A DNA stretch of 64,000 nucleotides from Phycisphaeraceae bacterium. Its GTDB lineage: Bacteria > Planctomycetota > Phycisphaerae > Phycisphaerales > UBA1924. Of this stretch, positions 30,672 to 39,817 are shown one piece after another. The notes under the pieces are model-generated. The model searched no databases. It had not been told where the DNA came from and saw nothing but the letters and a program-made list of their open reading frames with translations. Within the stretch, counting starts at the first letter, position 1. Each line of letters starts with the position of its first letter. Made by a program: the position numbers and the translations under genes. The stretch covers positions 62,001 through 126,000 of the forward strand of contig JAHBXE010000004.1 in the NCBI GenBank assembly GCA_019636625.1. Reading direction: 5' to 3'.

Positions 30672-32066
30672 TCAGGCCATCTGAAGCACGCGGCGCTGCT
30701 CGGCGGCGCGGGCGTAGCTGCGCAGGCACTTTTCGGCCGCGCCGTCCCACGTGAGCCAGCGGAGCTGGAAGGGGCCGTGCTGGCGGAGGGTCTGGGACAG
30801 GGGTGGATGGCGGAGGACCGCCACAATCTTGTTCGCCATCTCGTCGGTGTCCCAGAAGTCGACCTTCAGCACGTGCGTGAGGACCTCGGACACGCCCGAC
30901 TGCTTGGAGATGATGACGGGGACATCGTGGTGGATCGCTTCGAGGGCGGAGATGCCGAACGGCTCGGACACGCTGGGCATGACGTAGCAATCGGCCATTG
31001 AGAAGATCCGCTCGATGTCTCGCCCGCGGAGGAAGCCGGTGAAGAGCACCTTGGAGCCGATGCCCATCTGGGCGGCCAGCTCGATCATCCGCGTGGTCAT
31101 GTCCCCCGAGCCGGCGACCACGAACTTCACGTTCTTGATCTTCTCGAGGACCCGCTTGGCGGCGGCGATGAAGTACTCCGGGCCCTTCTGCATCGTGATC
31201 CGGCCCAGGAAGAGCACGATCTTGTCCTTCGACTCGATCTGGGCGCCGGGGGCGGGCTGATCCGCCTCGCGGTCGATGCCGTTGTAGACCACGTCCACTT
31301 TGGCCGAGGGAACGCCGTAGCGCTGCACGCAGATGGACTTGGTGTACTCGGACACCGCGATGACGCGGTCGGCCATGTGCATGCCGCGGCGTTCGATGTC
31401 GTAGAGCTGCTGGTGGATGTTGTCCCCGGAGCGGTCGAACTCGGTGGAGTGGACGTGGACCACCAGGGGCTTGCCGGAAACGGAGGCGATGGCGATGCCG
31501 GCGGGGTAGGTCAGCCAGTCGTGGGCGTGGACGACGTCGAACGACTCGTGCCGCGCGAGCGCGACGACCAGACGGGCGTACCGGTCGGCATCCCCGACGA
31601 GGTCGCCGGAGTAGTGAGCGCCGCCGCGCTGCGCGATGCCGATGGGCGGAGGCGTGGCCGCGCCAGGCGGATCGGGGTGATCGAGGAGGGAGGGGTCGGT
31701 CGAGGCGAGCGAGGGGTGGCCCGCCGGCGCGTGGTTGAAGTCCGGATAGGGGCTGGAGAACGAGGCCTGCACCCCTTTGAAGACGACGTGCTCGAACTCG
31801 GTTGTGGTGTAGTCGCGGTCAAAGTCCTCGCTGTGGGGCGTGCGCTTGGCGGAGGCCCGCTTGCGGGGCAGCCGGAGCGAGCGACGGGCGGCATCCGGCG
31901 AGAGGAGCTTGATGTGCGAAGAGTGGGACGTGTCCACGGGACGGGGGAGGATGAACAGGACCTCGTGGCCAAGGCGGTCGAGGGCCTTGGTCAGTCCGTA
32001 GCACGCCACGCCGAGACCGCCGGCGATGAAGGGGGGAAACTCCCATCCGAGCATCAGGATCCGCAT
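30672..32066 (-). CDS. GT4-family glycosyltransferase (glycogen synthase-like)
   Basis: A 464-residue GT-B enzyme. MRILMLGWEFPPFIAGGLGVACYGLTKAL is the N-terminal acceptor domain start with the glycine-rich loop, and SFDVVHAHDWLTYPAGIAIA follows. The C-terminal domain has KDKIVLFLGRITMQKGPEYFIAAAKRV and the EPFGISALEA block (E-x7-E) that binds the nucleotide sugar. An insert of about 70 Pro/Ser-rich residues lies near residues 75-150. Donor and acceptor are unknown. I chose the ATG at 32066; a GTG 12 bp upstream is possible because AGGA lies next to it. It is 23 bp downstream of the 32090-32542 gene. Confidence 0.9.
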   Translation of the reverse strand: MRILMLGWEFPPFIAGGLGVACYGLTKALDRLGHEVLFILPRPVDTSHSSHIKLLSPDAARRSLRLPRKRASAKRTPHSEDFDRDYTTTEFEHVVFKGVQASFSSPYPDFNHAPAGHPSLASTDPSLLDHPDPPGAATPPPIGIAQRGGAHYSGDLVGDADRYARLVVALARHESFDVVHAHDWLTYPAGIAIASVSGKPLVVHVHSTEFDRSGDNIHQQLYDIERRGMHMADRVIAVSEYTKSICVQRYGVPSAKVDVVYNGIDREADQPAPGAQIESKDKIVLFLGRITMQKGPEYFIAAAKRVLEKIKNVKFVVAGSGDMTTRMIELAAQMGIGSKVLFTGFLRGRDIERIFSMADCYVMPSVSEPFGISALEAIHHDVPVIISKQSGVSEVLTHVLKVDFWDTDEMANKIVAVLRHPPLSQTLRQHGPFQLRWLTWDGAAEKCLRSYARAAEQRRVLQMA

Positions 32067-32089
32067 CGTGCGACTCACTTCCTGAGCGG

Positions 32090-32542
32090 TCAGTCTTCGG
32101 GTCCGGCGTTCATGTCGCCGAGGTTGCGGAAGCAGGCTTCGTACGCCAGGAGGTACTTCACGGCGAGGCCGGGGCCTTCCGGGCTGGCCGGATCGACGGG
32201 CAATGGCGAGCGGAAGGTGAAGAGGAGGTCATCCGACCGGAAGTGCTCGACCTTGAGCTGCTGGGGCGGCAGGCCGAGTTCGACCAGTTCTTCCTCGACC
32301 AGATCGGCGACCTTGTCCCCGGTGTGGAGGAGGTCGGTTTCGATGGACTCGCTCAGCCAGCGGTCGGCCATGACAAGGGACACCCAGGGGGTGCCGTTTT
32401 CCACGAACAGGCGGTAGGAGGCGGGGGCGGCGGACGCCGCGGCGTGGCACACGACCTGCCCATCCCGAACGGAGACAGGCCCAAAGACGCCGGCCTTGGC
32501 GGCATGGTCTGCGGCGGACTGGAGGAAGGCTTGGGTGGTCAT
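32090..32542 (-). CDS. Conserved-looking hypothetical protein (150 aa)
   Basis: A 150-residue soluble protein from the ATG at 32542 (MTTQAFLQSAADHAAKAG). The pattern of an N-terminal helix, strands around SYRLFVENGTPWVSLVMADRWLSES, a helical KVADLVEEELVELG and strands KVEHFRSDDLLFTFRSPLPV resembles small chaperone-like (YbjN/type III chaperone) folds, but I do not assign the family. It is upstream of the glycosyltransferase on the same strand and probably cotranscribed. Confidence 0.65.
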   Translation of the reverse strand: MTTQAFLQSAADHAAKAGVFGPVSVRDGQVVCHAAASAAPASYRLFVENGTPWVSLVMADRWLSESIETDLLHTGDKVADLVEEELVELGLPPQQLKVEHFRSDDLLFTFRSPLPVDPASPEGPGLAVKYLLAYEACFRNLGDMNAGPED

Positions 32543-32677
32543 GGCGAGGGTCTGGAGCACGGGGGAAGAGGGTAGGACGAGGGGGCGGGAGAGGCGAACG
32601 GAGAAGGTGTAAAGAGTTGGATGCGGGCGGGGCTGGGCGCGTATTGTTGTCCCCGCGGGCGAGGGCCCGCGGCACCT

Positions 32678-32761
32678 GCCCAGGTGGCGAAATTGGCAGA
32701 CGCACTACCTTGAGGTGGTAGCGCCCGCAAGGGCATGGAGGTTCAAATCCTCTCCTGGGCA
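32678..32761 (+). tRNA. tRNA-Leu (anticodon GAG)
   Basis: An 84-nt class II tRNA. Acceptor arms GCCCAGG and CCTGGGC pair perfectly, with discriminator A. The anticodon stem CTACC/GGTAG encloses TTGAGGT (anticodon GAG). The variable arm is CGCCCGCAAGGGCAT and the T arm GGAGG-TTCAAAT-CCTCT. CCA is not encoded. TATTGT at 32642-32647 could be its -10. Confidence 0.95.
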
Positions 32762-32858
32762 CTTTCGCTGTGAAGGTGAATCGCTGGAAGCCCCGGTTCG
32801 GGGACGAGCGATTCCCGAAGCCGCGGTTGCGGCCAGTGAGTCACTCGATCGATCGCGG

Positions 32859-34649
32859 ATGAGACCTGCTAGCATGGCCCTCCCGCCGGGTTGGCGGGTG
32901 GATACGGAGGTTTCCGGCGGGATGCTCTCGTTCGCGGTCTTTGATGGGTCCGGGGTGGCGCGGGAGTGGCCGCTCCGGAAAGCCTACCTGTTCGGCCCCG
33001 ACGAGGTGCCGATTCAGGGCGAGGTGTACCTTGAAGACGGGGTAATCATCTGCGAGAAGCCGGTGCCCGATGCCGCGGGCTTGGCGTTGCAGTTCGAAGT
33101 CGGTCTGCCGCCCGGCGGGGCGGGAGAGAGCCGGCGGGGCGGTGTGCACAAGGGGGATGCGGGGCTCGGGCTTCTGACCCTTCGGACCTGCCTGCTTCCC
33201 GATCGGCAGGAACCGTACCTGCTCTCGCTCGAGCTCGCGCGACACCGGATCATGATGATCCTGAACAAGCTCGAGCAGTGGTCGCTGTTCGATCTTCCGG
33301 CGGAGCACCCCGTGCTCCGGCAGTTTGAAGCGGCGCGGGGGGAGTTCACGGCGGCGCTGGTGGCCCTGTGCCATCGCGTAACAACCAACGGGGTGAGCGG
33401 GCCGGACCCGGCGTCCATGCTCGAGGCGGATGCCGCGGCCAAGCGGGCGCTGTCGCTGGCGATCGATGCGGGGGAGCAACTGGCCCTGCTCCACGGGGAG
33501 CGGCAGCTCAAGCTCCGGCTCGAGGGTTCGTTGTTCAAGGATGCGAGCGATCGGGCCTCGGAGGCGATGACCGGGGATCGGAGCATTCCCGACGGCGCGG
33601 CGAAGAACCCGGACGGCGTGGGCGTGGTGATGCCCGGGCCGGCGCAGGTGGGGTGCGCTGTGAATCCCGCGCTCTTCAGCGATGCCCTGGCGCGTGTGGT
33701 GGCGGGCACGTGCGACTTTGTCACCATGCCGATGCGCTGGATCGACATGGAGCCGACGGAGGGCAAGTACTCGTTCGCGAAGACGGACAAGTGGATCGAG
33801 TGGGCCGTGCGGTCGGCGAAGCTGCCGGTGCACGCGGGGCCGCTCATCGACTTCCGAGAGATCAGCGTGCCCGAATGGCTCTACATCTGGGAGAACGACT
33901 ACGAGACGCTGCGCGAGCTGGTGTACGAGCACATCAAGACCATCGTGACGCGGTACCGTCGCACGGTCGCGCGGTGGACGGTGTGCTCCGGCCTGCACGT
34001 CAACGAGTCGTTCCCCATGACGCTCGAGCGGATGATGGACCTGACGCGGATGTGCGCCCTGCTGGTCCGCAAGCTCCAGCCGTCGGCGAAGGTTCAGATC
34101 GAGATCGCCCAGCCCTGGGGCGAGTACTTCGCGCGCAACAAGCGGTCGATGCCCCCCAAGATGTACGCCGACATGATCCCCCAGGCCGGGATCATGGTCG
34201 ATGCGTACGCCGTGCGCGTGCAGATGGGCCAGGCCGCGGCGGGGCGGTCCACGCGGGACCTGATGGCGGCGGTGGACCTGCTCGACCGGTACGCGGAGCT
34301 GGACAAGCCGCTGTGCGTGACGGCCGTTGGCGTGCCCAGCCAGATGGCCGGACCGACCGCGAATGGAAACGGCGCGCCGCCGGACCGGGCGCCGTACACG
34401 CCGGCGCACGGTGGGTGGTGGCGTTCCCCCTGGACGAATGAAGTCCAAGCCCGCTGGGTGCAGCAGGCGGTGTCGCTCTTTGCATCGCTGCCGTACGTCC
34501 ACAGCGTTTGCTGGCAGGATCTGTACGACGCCCCGCCGGGCCAGGCGGAAATGCCCTTTGGCGGCCTCGTGAGCGAGACGGGGACGATCAAGCCCGCCGC
34601 GTTGTCGCTGGCCGAAGTGCGGAAGGCCGTCGGGGCCAGGCGGGCCTAG
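32859..34649 (+). CDS. GH10-like (endo-xylanase fold) protein lacking the usual nucleophile motif
   Basis: A 596-residue protein from the ATG at 32859 (the ATG at 32874 is an alternative; neither has a clear ribosome binding site, and a longer frame would start inside the tRNA). No signal peptide is seen. Residues 1-240 form a conserved-looking N-terminal domain. A TIM-barrel resembling glycoside hydrolase 10 follows: CDFVTMPMRWIDMEPTEGKYSFAKTDKWIEWA, then the acid/base region ARWTVCSGLHVNESF and a C-terminal VCWQDLYDAP. Where GH10 has the nucleophile in a TELD motif, this protein reads CVTAVGVPS, so classical retaining catalysis is doubtful. Confidence 0.82.
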   Translation: MRPASMALPPGWRVDTEVSGGMLSFAVFDGSGVAREWPLRKAYLFGPDEVPIQGEVYLEDGVIICEKPVPDAAGLALQFEVGLPPGGAGESRRGGVHKGDAGLGLLTLRTCLLPDRQEPYLLSLELARHRIMMILNKLEQWSLFDLPAEHPVLRQFEAARGEFTAALVALCHRVTTNGVSGPDPASMLEADAAAKRALSLAIDAGEQLALLHGERQLKLRLEGSLFKDASDRASEAMTGDRSIPDGAAKNPDGVGVVMPGPAQVGCAVNPALFSDALARVVAGTCDFVTMPMRWIDMEPTEGKYSFAKTDKWIEWAVRSAKLPVHAGPLIDFREISVPEWLYIWENDYETLRELVYEHIKTIVTRYRRTVARWTVCSGLHVNESFPMTLERMMDLTRMCALLVRKLQPSAKVQIEIAQPWGEYFARNKRSMPPKMYADMIPQAGIMVDAYAVRVQMGQAAAGRSTRDLMAAVDLLDRYAELDKPLCVTAVGVPSQMAGPTANGNGAPPDRAPYTPAHGGWWRSPWTNEVQARWVQQAVSLFASLPYVHSVCWQDLYDAPPGQAEMPFGGLVSETGTIKPAALSLAEVRKAVGARRA

Positions 34650-34733
34650 CAACGGCGTGCCGGCTTCTCGTTCGCTGCCTTCTCGACCAAGGTGTGCGTC
34701 CCCACGCGGTTCCCGTGATCCGTCGGGTTCTGG

Positions 34734-34739
34734 TACGCT
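34734..34739 (+). promoter_or_regulatory. Putative -10 box (TACGCT) of the near-leaderless ComEA-like gene
   Basis: TACGCT ends 6 nt before the ATG at 34746 and there is no ribosome binding site in the short gap, as for miaA. Confidence 0.3.
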
Positions 34740-34745
34740 CGCGGC

Positions 34746-35240
34746 ATGAGTTCGTGGGATTGGACGGTGTCGAGCGCGAAGTGGGCGGCGGTCGTGGTGC
34801 TGGGCGGCGCTTCCGTGGCCGGGTTGGCGTGGTCGATGTCCCGTCCTGGGCCGGGCGTGGTGCTGCGTGCGCCGGTCGAGAGTCGCCGCGCAGCGCCGAT
34901 GGCGGCGGGGACATCGGAACCCGCGTCGAGTCTCGAGCCGCGTCCGGATGTGTCCCCGTCTCAAACGGATGTGGGGGGTGGCGCTGCGATGGCTTCGCCT
35001 CCCGTACACGTGCCCGAGGCGGTTCCGGAGCGGGACCTGCGCGTGCACCGGATCAACCTGAACACGGCGACGCAGGCGGAACTGGAGTTGCTGCCGGGGA
35101 TCGGGCCGGCGATGGCCAAGCGGATCCTGGAGTACCGCTCGGCGAAGGGGCGATTCACGAGTGTGCTCGAGCTGGACAAGGTCAAGGGGATCGGGGAAAG
35201 GACGATGGCGAAGCTGCGGCCCCTTGTGACGGTCGAGTAG
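34746..35240 (+). CDS. ComEA-family helix-hairpin-helix DNA-binding protein
   Basis: A 164-residue protein with an N-terminal membrane anchor (about 12-30, KWAAVVVLGGASVAGLAWSM), a disordered Pro/Ala/Ser linker (about 35-95) and a C-terminal double helix-hairpin-helix domain: INLNTATQAELELLPGIGPAMAKRILEYR and FTSVLELDKVKGIGERTMAKLRPLV. ComEA proteins bind incoming DNA in the periplasm during competence. The topology fits, although in planctomycetes the role has not been shown to be DNA uptake. It sits alone upstream of mfd. Confidence 0.86.
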   Translation: MSSWDWTVSSAKWAAVVVLGGASVAGLAWSMSRPGPGVVLRAPVESRRAAPMAAGTSEPASSLEPRPDVSPSQTDVGGGAAMASPPVHVPEAVPERDLRVHRINLNTATQAELELLPGIGPAMAKRILEYRSAKGRFTSVLELDKVKGIGERTMAKLRPLVTVE

Positions 35241-35301
35241 CACCCCGTTCCCCGCGAATCGACCGCGAGAACGTGGAGTACGCCCGGCGCGCGTCGGGCT
35301 C

Positions 35302-35307
35302 TACACT
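35302..35307 (+). promoter_or_regulatory. Putative -10 box (TACACT) for mfd
   Basis: TACACT lies 73 nt upstream of the mfd ATG in the 140-bp gap after the ComEA-like gene. No good -35 is seen. Confidence 0.3.
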
Positions 35308-35380
35308 GTTCCAACACAGACCGCCCGGCCCGGGTTCCCACGCGGGAATCGGGGCGGGCTTCTGCGCGCTCGGAGCGGGC

Positions 35381-38300
35381 ATGGACCTTCTGGCGGCGAT
35401 TTCGGGCGTTTCGGGGGATCTGGCCGCGGCGTTGGCGGCGGGCCGGCGGGTGGTGGCGACCGGCGTGGCGGGGAGTTCAACCGCTTTGGTAGGCGGGGCC
35501 GTGGCCGCTTCGCTCAAGCGTCCGGTGGTGCTGGTGGTGGCGCACCTCGACGATGCGGACGAGGCGGAGGATGAGCTCCGCAGCGCCGGGACCCGCGTGC
35601 TCAAGCTGCCGGGGTTGGAGGTTCTACCGGGGGAAACCGCCGCGAGCGCCGAGTTGTTCGCGGAGCGGCTGCGTGCGGTGCGCGAGGCGGTCGGGCTCTC
35701 GGGGGCGGTGGTTGTCGTCACGCCGATCCAGGCGCTGATGCAGGCCGTGCCCGCGCCGTCGCGTCTGCCGCTGCTCTCGCGGCTCATCGCGCGGGGCGAT
35801 GAAGTGGATCACGGCGAACTGGTCCGGTGGCTCGACGGCGCGGGGTACAAGCGCCTCGAGGCGGCCGAAGAGCCGGGGGACTTCTCCGTTCGCGGCGGGA
35901 TCATCGATGTGTTCCCCGCTTCCGGCGGGGAGGGCCCCGTGCGGCTGGACTTCTTCGGCGATCAGGTGGACCGCATCACCGAGGTCGACCCCGACACGAT
36001 GGGTTCCGCGAGGAACCTCGACCGCGTGGAGCTGATCGCCGCCAACGCGGAGGCCCTGACCGGTGGCCGGGGTGATGACGGCGCGGTGAACTTCCTCGAG
36101 CTGTTGCCACGGGAATGCGTGGCGCTCATCAGCGAAACGATGGAGGTCACGGAACAGGGGCGAGGGTACTACGAGCGCATCGCGGACGGGCGAGGCATCT
36201 ACGGTCCGCCGGCGGTGTTCAAGCTCCTGGCCGAGCGGTTCGCCTCGCTGGCGGAGGTCAACCAGTTCTCTGCGGGCGCGGCGACGGCGGATGTGCGGAT
36301 CGAGCTCGCGTTCGGCACGCTCCCGCCGTTTGCACAGGACGCGGCCGAGGCGGTGAAGGAACTGGCGGCGCTGGCCCAGAGCACCCGGGTCGTCGTGTTC
36401 TGCCAGAACGCCGGGGAGCTTCAGCGGTTCCAGGAGCTCGTCGCGGAGTTTGCGCCCGAGGCCCGCGCTCGCATGGAGGCCAAGGTCGCGTACGTGCACC
36501 GCGGCTTCCTCATCGAGCCCCCGCGCACCAAGCCCATTGCGATCGTCCCGTACCACGAGCTGCTCCACCGCTACCACACGCGGCGGCGAGCCGTCCGCCT
36601 TCGCGCCGGCCGCGCGATGGACACGTTCCTCGACTTTGCGCCGGGGGACTACGTCGTCCACGCCGACCACGGTATCGCGAGGTTCATCGGGCTGAAGGTG
36701 ATGAAGCCGCCGCGGCACCGGGAAGTCGCGGGCGGCACCGACGCCTCGCAGATCCCGGCTGGTCTTCGCGAAGCGCACACCGATCGTGCCACCATCGAGC
36801 CGCAGGAGTACCTGACGCTCGAGTTCGCGGGCAAGGCGAAGCTGCACGTGCCCGCCTCGAACATTGACCAGGTGCAGAAGTACATCGGCGGCTTCCACGG
36901 CAAGCCGCAGCTCTCGACGCTCGGCGGGCAGCGCTGGCGCAGCCAGAAGGAGAAGGTCTCGGAGAGTGTGAAGGACCTGGCGGCGGAGATGCTGCGCGTC
37001 CGGGCGGCCCGCGAGCACATGCCGGGGATCCGCTACCCCGCGGATACGGCGTGGCAGAAGGAGTTCGAGGCGGAGTTCCCGTACGAGGAAACGGAGGACC
37101 AGCTCGCCGCGCTCGCGGAGATCAAGAAGGACATGTCCAGCGACCGGCCGATGGACCGGCTCATCTGCGGGGATGTCGGTTTCGGCAAGACGGAGCTGGC
37201 CATCCGGGCGGCGTTCAAGGCCGCGGAGTACGGCAAGCAGGTGGCCGTGCTGGTGCCGACGACGGTGCTGGCGGAGCAGCACGAGCGGACCTTCCGGTCG
37301 CGCTTCGCGGACTACCCATTCAAGATCGAGAGCCTGTCGCGCTTCAAGAGCGACCGCGAGGCGAACCAGATTCTCGCGGCGGTCCGCAAGGGGCACGTGG
37401 ACATCGTGATCGGCACGCACCGGCTGCTGTCGAGCGATGTGAAGTTCAACGACCTCGGGCTGGTGATTGTCGATGAGGAGCAGCGCTTCGGCGTGGAGCA
37501 CAAGGAGCGGCTGCTCAAGCTGAGATTGACCGTGGATGTGCTGACGCTCTCGGCGACGCCGATCCCGCGCACCCTGCACATGTCCATGCTCGGCCTGCGG
37601 GATATCTCCAGCCTGACGACGCCCCCGCTGGACCGGCGGGCGATCGTGACGGAGGTGATCCCGTACAACGAGCGCCGGATCCAGCAGGCGATCGCGCGCG
37701 AACTGTCGCGCGACGGGCAGGTGTACTTCGTCCACAACCGCGTTTTCAACATCAAGTCCGTCGCGGACGACATCCAGCGACTGGCCCCCGATGCACGGAT
37801 CGTGATCGGCCATGGCCAGATGCCGCCGCACGAGCTTGAAGAGGTGATGCTGAAGTTCATGCGTCGGCAGGCGGACATCCTGGTCTCCACCACGATCATC
37901 GAGAGCGGGATCGACATCGCGACGGCCAACACGATGTTCATCAACGATGCCGATCGGTTCGGGCTGGCGGACCTGCACCAGCTCCGCGGGCGCGTCGGTC
38001 GGTACAAGCACCGGGCGTACTGCTACATGCTGCTCCCCCACGACCGGACCACGACCGAGGTCGCGCAGAAGCGCCTCAAGGCGATCGAGCAGTACAGCAT
38101 GCTCGGCGCTGGGTTCAAAATCGCGATGCGCGACCTGGAGATCCGCGGCGCGGGCAACCTGCTCGGCGCCGAACAATCCGGCCACATCGCCGCCGTCGGC
38201 TACGAGATGTACTGCCGCCTGCTCGACGAGGCGGTTCGCGGCCTCAAACACGAGGCCCCGCCCGCCGTCGCCAGCCAGACCGCCATCGACATCGGTGTGA

Positions 38301-38878
38301 CCGGGACCATCCCCAAGACCTATATCCCATCCGACCAGCGGCGCATGGAGGCGTACCGGCGCATCGCAACGGCCGCCACCATCGAGCAGCTTGTGCAGAT
38401 CGGCGCCGACCTCAAGGCCGCGTACGGGGAACCGCCGCGGCCGGTGGCTCGGCTGCTCGACCTGGGCGAGCTCCGCATCGCCGCGGCGGGCCTGGGGATC
38501 CGGACGATCACCGTCCGCGGGCCGGACGTTCTGTTCCGGACCGACTCCCCCCGCCCGGTGCAGGACCGGCTGCTTGCCAGTCCGCCGGGGCGTTCCGCGC
38601 CGGGGGCGAAGCCCGCGACCGGCCGGATGTGCGCTGCGAAGCCGGAAGGGTCCGGCTTCCCACCGTCGGCGGTGCGCACGCTTCCCCCGCCGTCGGGAGA
38701 AAGGCTGCACGAGGTGTACCTGCGACCTCCATCGAACTACATGGAGCCGGAGACGCTGCTGCGCGTGCTGCGGCGGCGCCTTGCCCCAGATCGTGGGGAT
38801 CCAACCGTTGATTCCCCAAGCCGTGGGGGTACGGGATCAAGCTCCAGCCCCGCCTCGGCGGAAGGGAACAGGGCCTAG
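35381..38878 (+). CDS. mfd: Transcription-repair coupling factor Mfd
   Basis: A 1165-residue translocase that removes RNA polymerase stalled at lesions and recruits UvrA. Start ATG at 35381 (MDLLAAISGVSGDL). UvrB-like domains (VRGGIIDVFPASGGEGPVRLDFFGDQVDRI) are followed by the RNA polymerase-interacting domain (PGDYVVHADHGIARFIGL, YLTLEFAG), RecG-like helicase lobes with Walker A CGDVGFGKTE (about 596-605), DEEQ (about 698), LSATPIPRT, and QLRGRVGRYKHRAYCYML, then the TRG and C-terminal domain. The C-terminal domain holds a Pro/Gly/Arg-rich insert (about residues 1062-1107) with a strong DNA palindrome, and the protein ends with an atypical Ser-rich tail. Confidence 0.96.
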   Translation: MDLLAAISGVSGDLAAALAAGRRVVATGVAGSSTALVGGAVAASLKRPVVLVVAHLDDADEAEDELRSAGTRVLKLPGLEVLPGETAASAELFAERLRAVREAVGLSGAVVVVTPIQALMQAVPAPSRLPLLSRLIARGDEVDHGELVRWLDGAGYKRLEAAEEPGDFSVRGGIIDVFPASGGEGPVRLDFFGDQVDRITEVDPDTMGSARNLDRVELIAANAEALTGGRGDDGAVNFLELLPRECVALISETMEVTEQGRGYYERIADGRGIYGPPAVFKLLAERFASLAEVNQFSAGAATADVRIELAFGTLPPFAQDAAEAVKELAALAQSTRVVVFCQNAGELQRFQELVAEFAPEARARMEAKVAYVHRGFLIEPPRTKPIAIVPYHELLHRYHTRRRAVRLRAGRAMDTFLDFAPGDYVVHADHGIARFIGLKVMKPPRHREVAGGTDASQIPAGLREAHTDRATIEPQEYLTLEFAGKAKLHVPASNIDQVQKYIGGFHGKPQLSTLGGQRWRSQKEKVSESVKDLAAEMLRVRAAREHMPGIRYPADTAWQKEFEAEFPYEETEDQLAALAEIKKDMSSDRPMDRLICGDVGFGKTELAIRAAFKAAEYGKQVAVLVPTTVLAEQHERTFRSRFADYPFKIESLSRFKSDREANQILAAVRKGHVDIVIGTHRLLSSDVKFNDLGLVIVDEEQRFGVEHKERLLKLRLTVDVLTLSATPIPRTLHMSMLGLRDISSLTTPPLDRRAIVTEVIPYNERRIQQAIARELSRDGQVYFVHNRVFNIKSVADDIQRLAPDARIVIGHGQMPPHELEEVMLKFMRRQADILVSTTIIESGIDIATANTMFINDADRFGLADLHQLRGRVGRYKHRAYCYMLLPHDRTTTEVAQKRLKAIEQYSMLGAGFKIAMRDLEIRGAGNLLGAEQSGHIAAVGYEMYCRLLDEAVRGLKHEAPPAVASQTAIDIGVTGTIPKTYIPSDQRRMEAYRRIATAATIEQLVQIGADLKAAYGEPPRPVARLLDLGELRIAAAGLGIRTITVRGPDVLFRTDSPRPVQDRLLASPPGRSAPGAKPATGRMCAAKPEGSGFPPSAVRTLPPPSGERLHEVYLRPPSNYMEPETLLRVLRRRLAPDRGDPTVDSPSRGGTGSSSSPASAEGNRA
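38629..38679. repeat. Palindromic insert in the mfd 3' region
   Basis: A perfect 9-bp inverted repeat GAAGCCGGA (38638-38646) and TCCGGCTTC (38651-38659) with a 4-nt loop is nested in an outer pair GTGCGC/GCGCAC (38629-38634 and 38674-38679). It encodes part of a low-complexity segment in the Mfd C-terminal domain that is not expected from the family. Confidence 0.55.
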
Positions 38879-38995
38879 AAAAATCCGCGATCGCGTGCTC
38901 ATGCTCCGCAGGAGCCGCGACTGATATATTCGCCCGCACCTCCACGGTCGGAGGGCACGCCGCCGCAATGCGGCGCTGGCTTCAAGGAGCGGAGC

Positions 38996-39817
38996 ATGAT
39001 GAAGACGATGACGCGTGGGGCCGGTGCGCCCCGGGTCGAACTCCCATCGCCCGAGCTTTGGGTCGAGTACAAGCGGCGACCCACGATCCCGGTGCGGAAC
39101 CTCATCATCGAGGCCTACCTCCCGCTGATCCGCACCATTGCCGCCCGAGTGAAGCAGAATCTCCCCGCGCAGGTCGAAGTCGAGGACCTTGTTTCCGCCG
39201 GTTGTTTCGGTCTCATCGACTCGATCAAGAAGTTCAACCCGAAGAAGAACACCCGGTTCGACACGTTCTGCGCCAAGCGGGTGCGCGGGGCGATGATCGA
39301 TGCGCTGCGGAAGATGGACCTGCCCAAGCGCCAGGTGCGCGAGCACGAGGCGCTCGTCGCCGAGGTGTGCGACGCTTTCCGTGTGCAGTTCGGCCGGCCC
39401 CCGTGCGATGAGGAGGTGCTCGATCGTCTCCGGGCGCACGGCGACAAGGCCCGGAAGATCCTGCGCAACAGCCGCGTTGCCCGCGTGGGAAGCCTCAGCG
39501 AGCGGGCCGACTCGCGCGGCGAACGGGCACGCACCATGGAAGAAACCGTGGCCGATCCGCGTCGACCCTCGGCGCTCTCCGGGGCCGAGCGGCGCGACCT
39601 CAAGCAGCACGCCCTCCGCACCCTGAATCGAACCGAGAGGCTGGTGATTGAGCTGTACTACAGCGACAACCTGACCATGCGGGAAATCGGCCTCGCCCTG
39701 GGCCTGTGCGAATCCCGCATCAGCCAGATCCGCAGCGTGGTCATGGCCAAGCTTCAGGCGCAGGCCAGGGCCGGCCGCCTGGCCGATCAGGAGGCGGCCT
39801 CAGCCGCGCGGGGATGA
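38996..39817 (+). CDS. FliA/WhiG-family RNA polymerase sigma factor
   Basis: A 273-residue sigma-28-type factor. Region 2 is clear (LIIEAYLPLIRTIAARVKQNLPAQVEVEDLVSAGCFGLIDSIKKFNPKKNTRFDTFCAKRVRGAMIDALRKMD), then a region 3 (FRVQFGRPPCDEEVLDRL) and region 4 (LNRTERLVIELYYSDNLTMREIGLALGLCESRISQIRS). AAGGAG at 38984-38989 precedes the ATG. Members direct flagellar or developmental genes; no flagellar gene is visible here. TATATT at 38925-38930 may be its -10. The 3' end overlaps the convergent membrane-protein gene by 18 bp. Confidence 0.93.
   Translation: MMKTMTRGAGAPRVELPSPELWVEYKRRPTIPVRNLIIEAYLPLIRTIAARVKQNLPAQVEVEDLVSAGCFGLIDSIKKFNPKKNTRFDTFCAKRVRGAMIDALRKMDLPKRQVREHEALVAEVCDAFRVQFGRPPCDEEVLDRLRAHGDKARKILRNSRVARVGSLSERADSRGERARTMEETVADPRRPSALSGAERRDLKQHALRTLNRTERLVIELYYSDNLTMREIGLALGLCESRISQIRSVVMAKLQAQARAGRLADQEAASAARG

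Noticed and set aside
18682-32761. tRNA-Leu genes as integration sites for the 18.8-32 kb region.
   Set aside because: No integrase, no duplicated tRNA end and no direct repeat of the tRNA 3' part was found; the genes between look like ordinary chromosomal ones.
32715-32858. Extension of the GH10-like gene to a start within tRNA-Leu(GAG).
   Set aside because: The tRNA is complete and certain, and the extra residues are low complexity, so the start was moved to 32859.
34508-35380. Upstream extension of mfd by 291 codons.
   Set aside because: It runs across the end of the GH10-like gene and through the ComEA-like gene and has no Mfd similarity. The ATG at 35381 begins the family sequence.
35624-38710. 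Long antisense frame of about 1030 codons opposite mfd.
   Set aside because: Mfd is certain from its motifs; the antisense product is Arg/Leu/Asp-rich and lacks domains.
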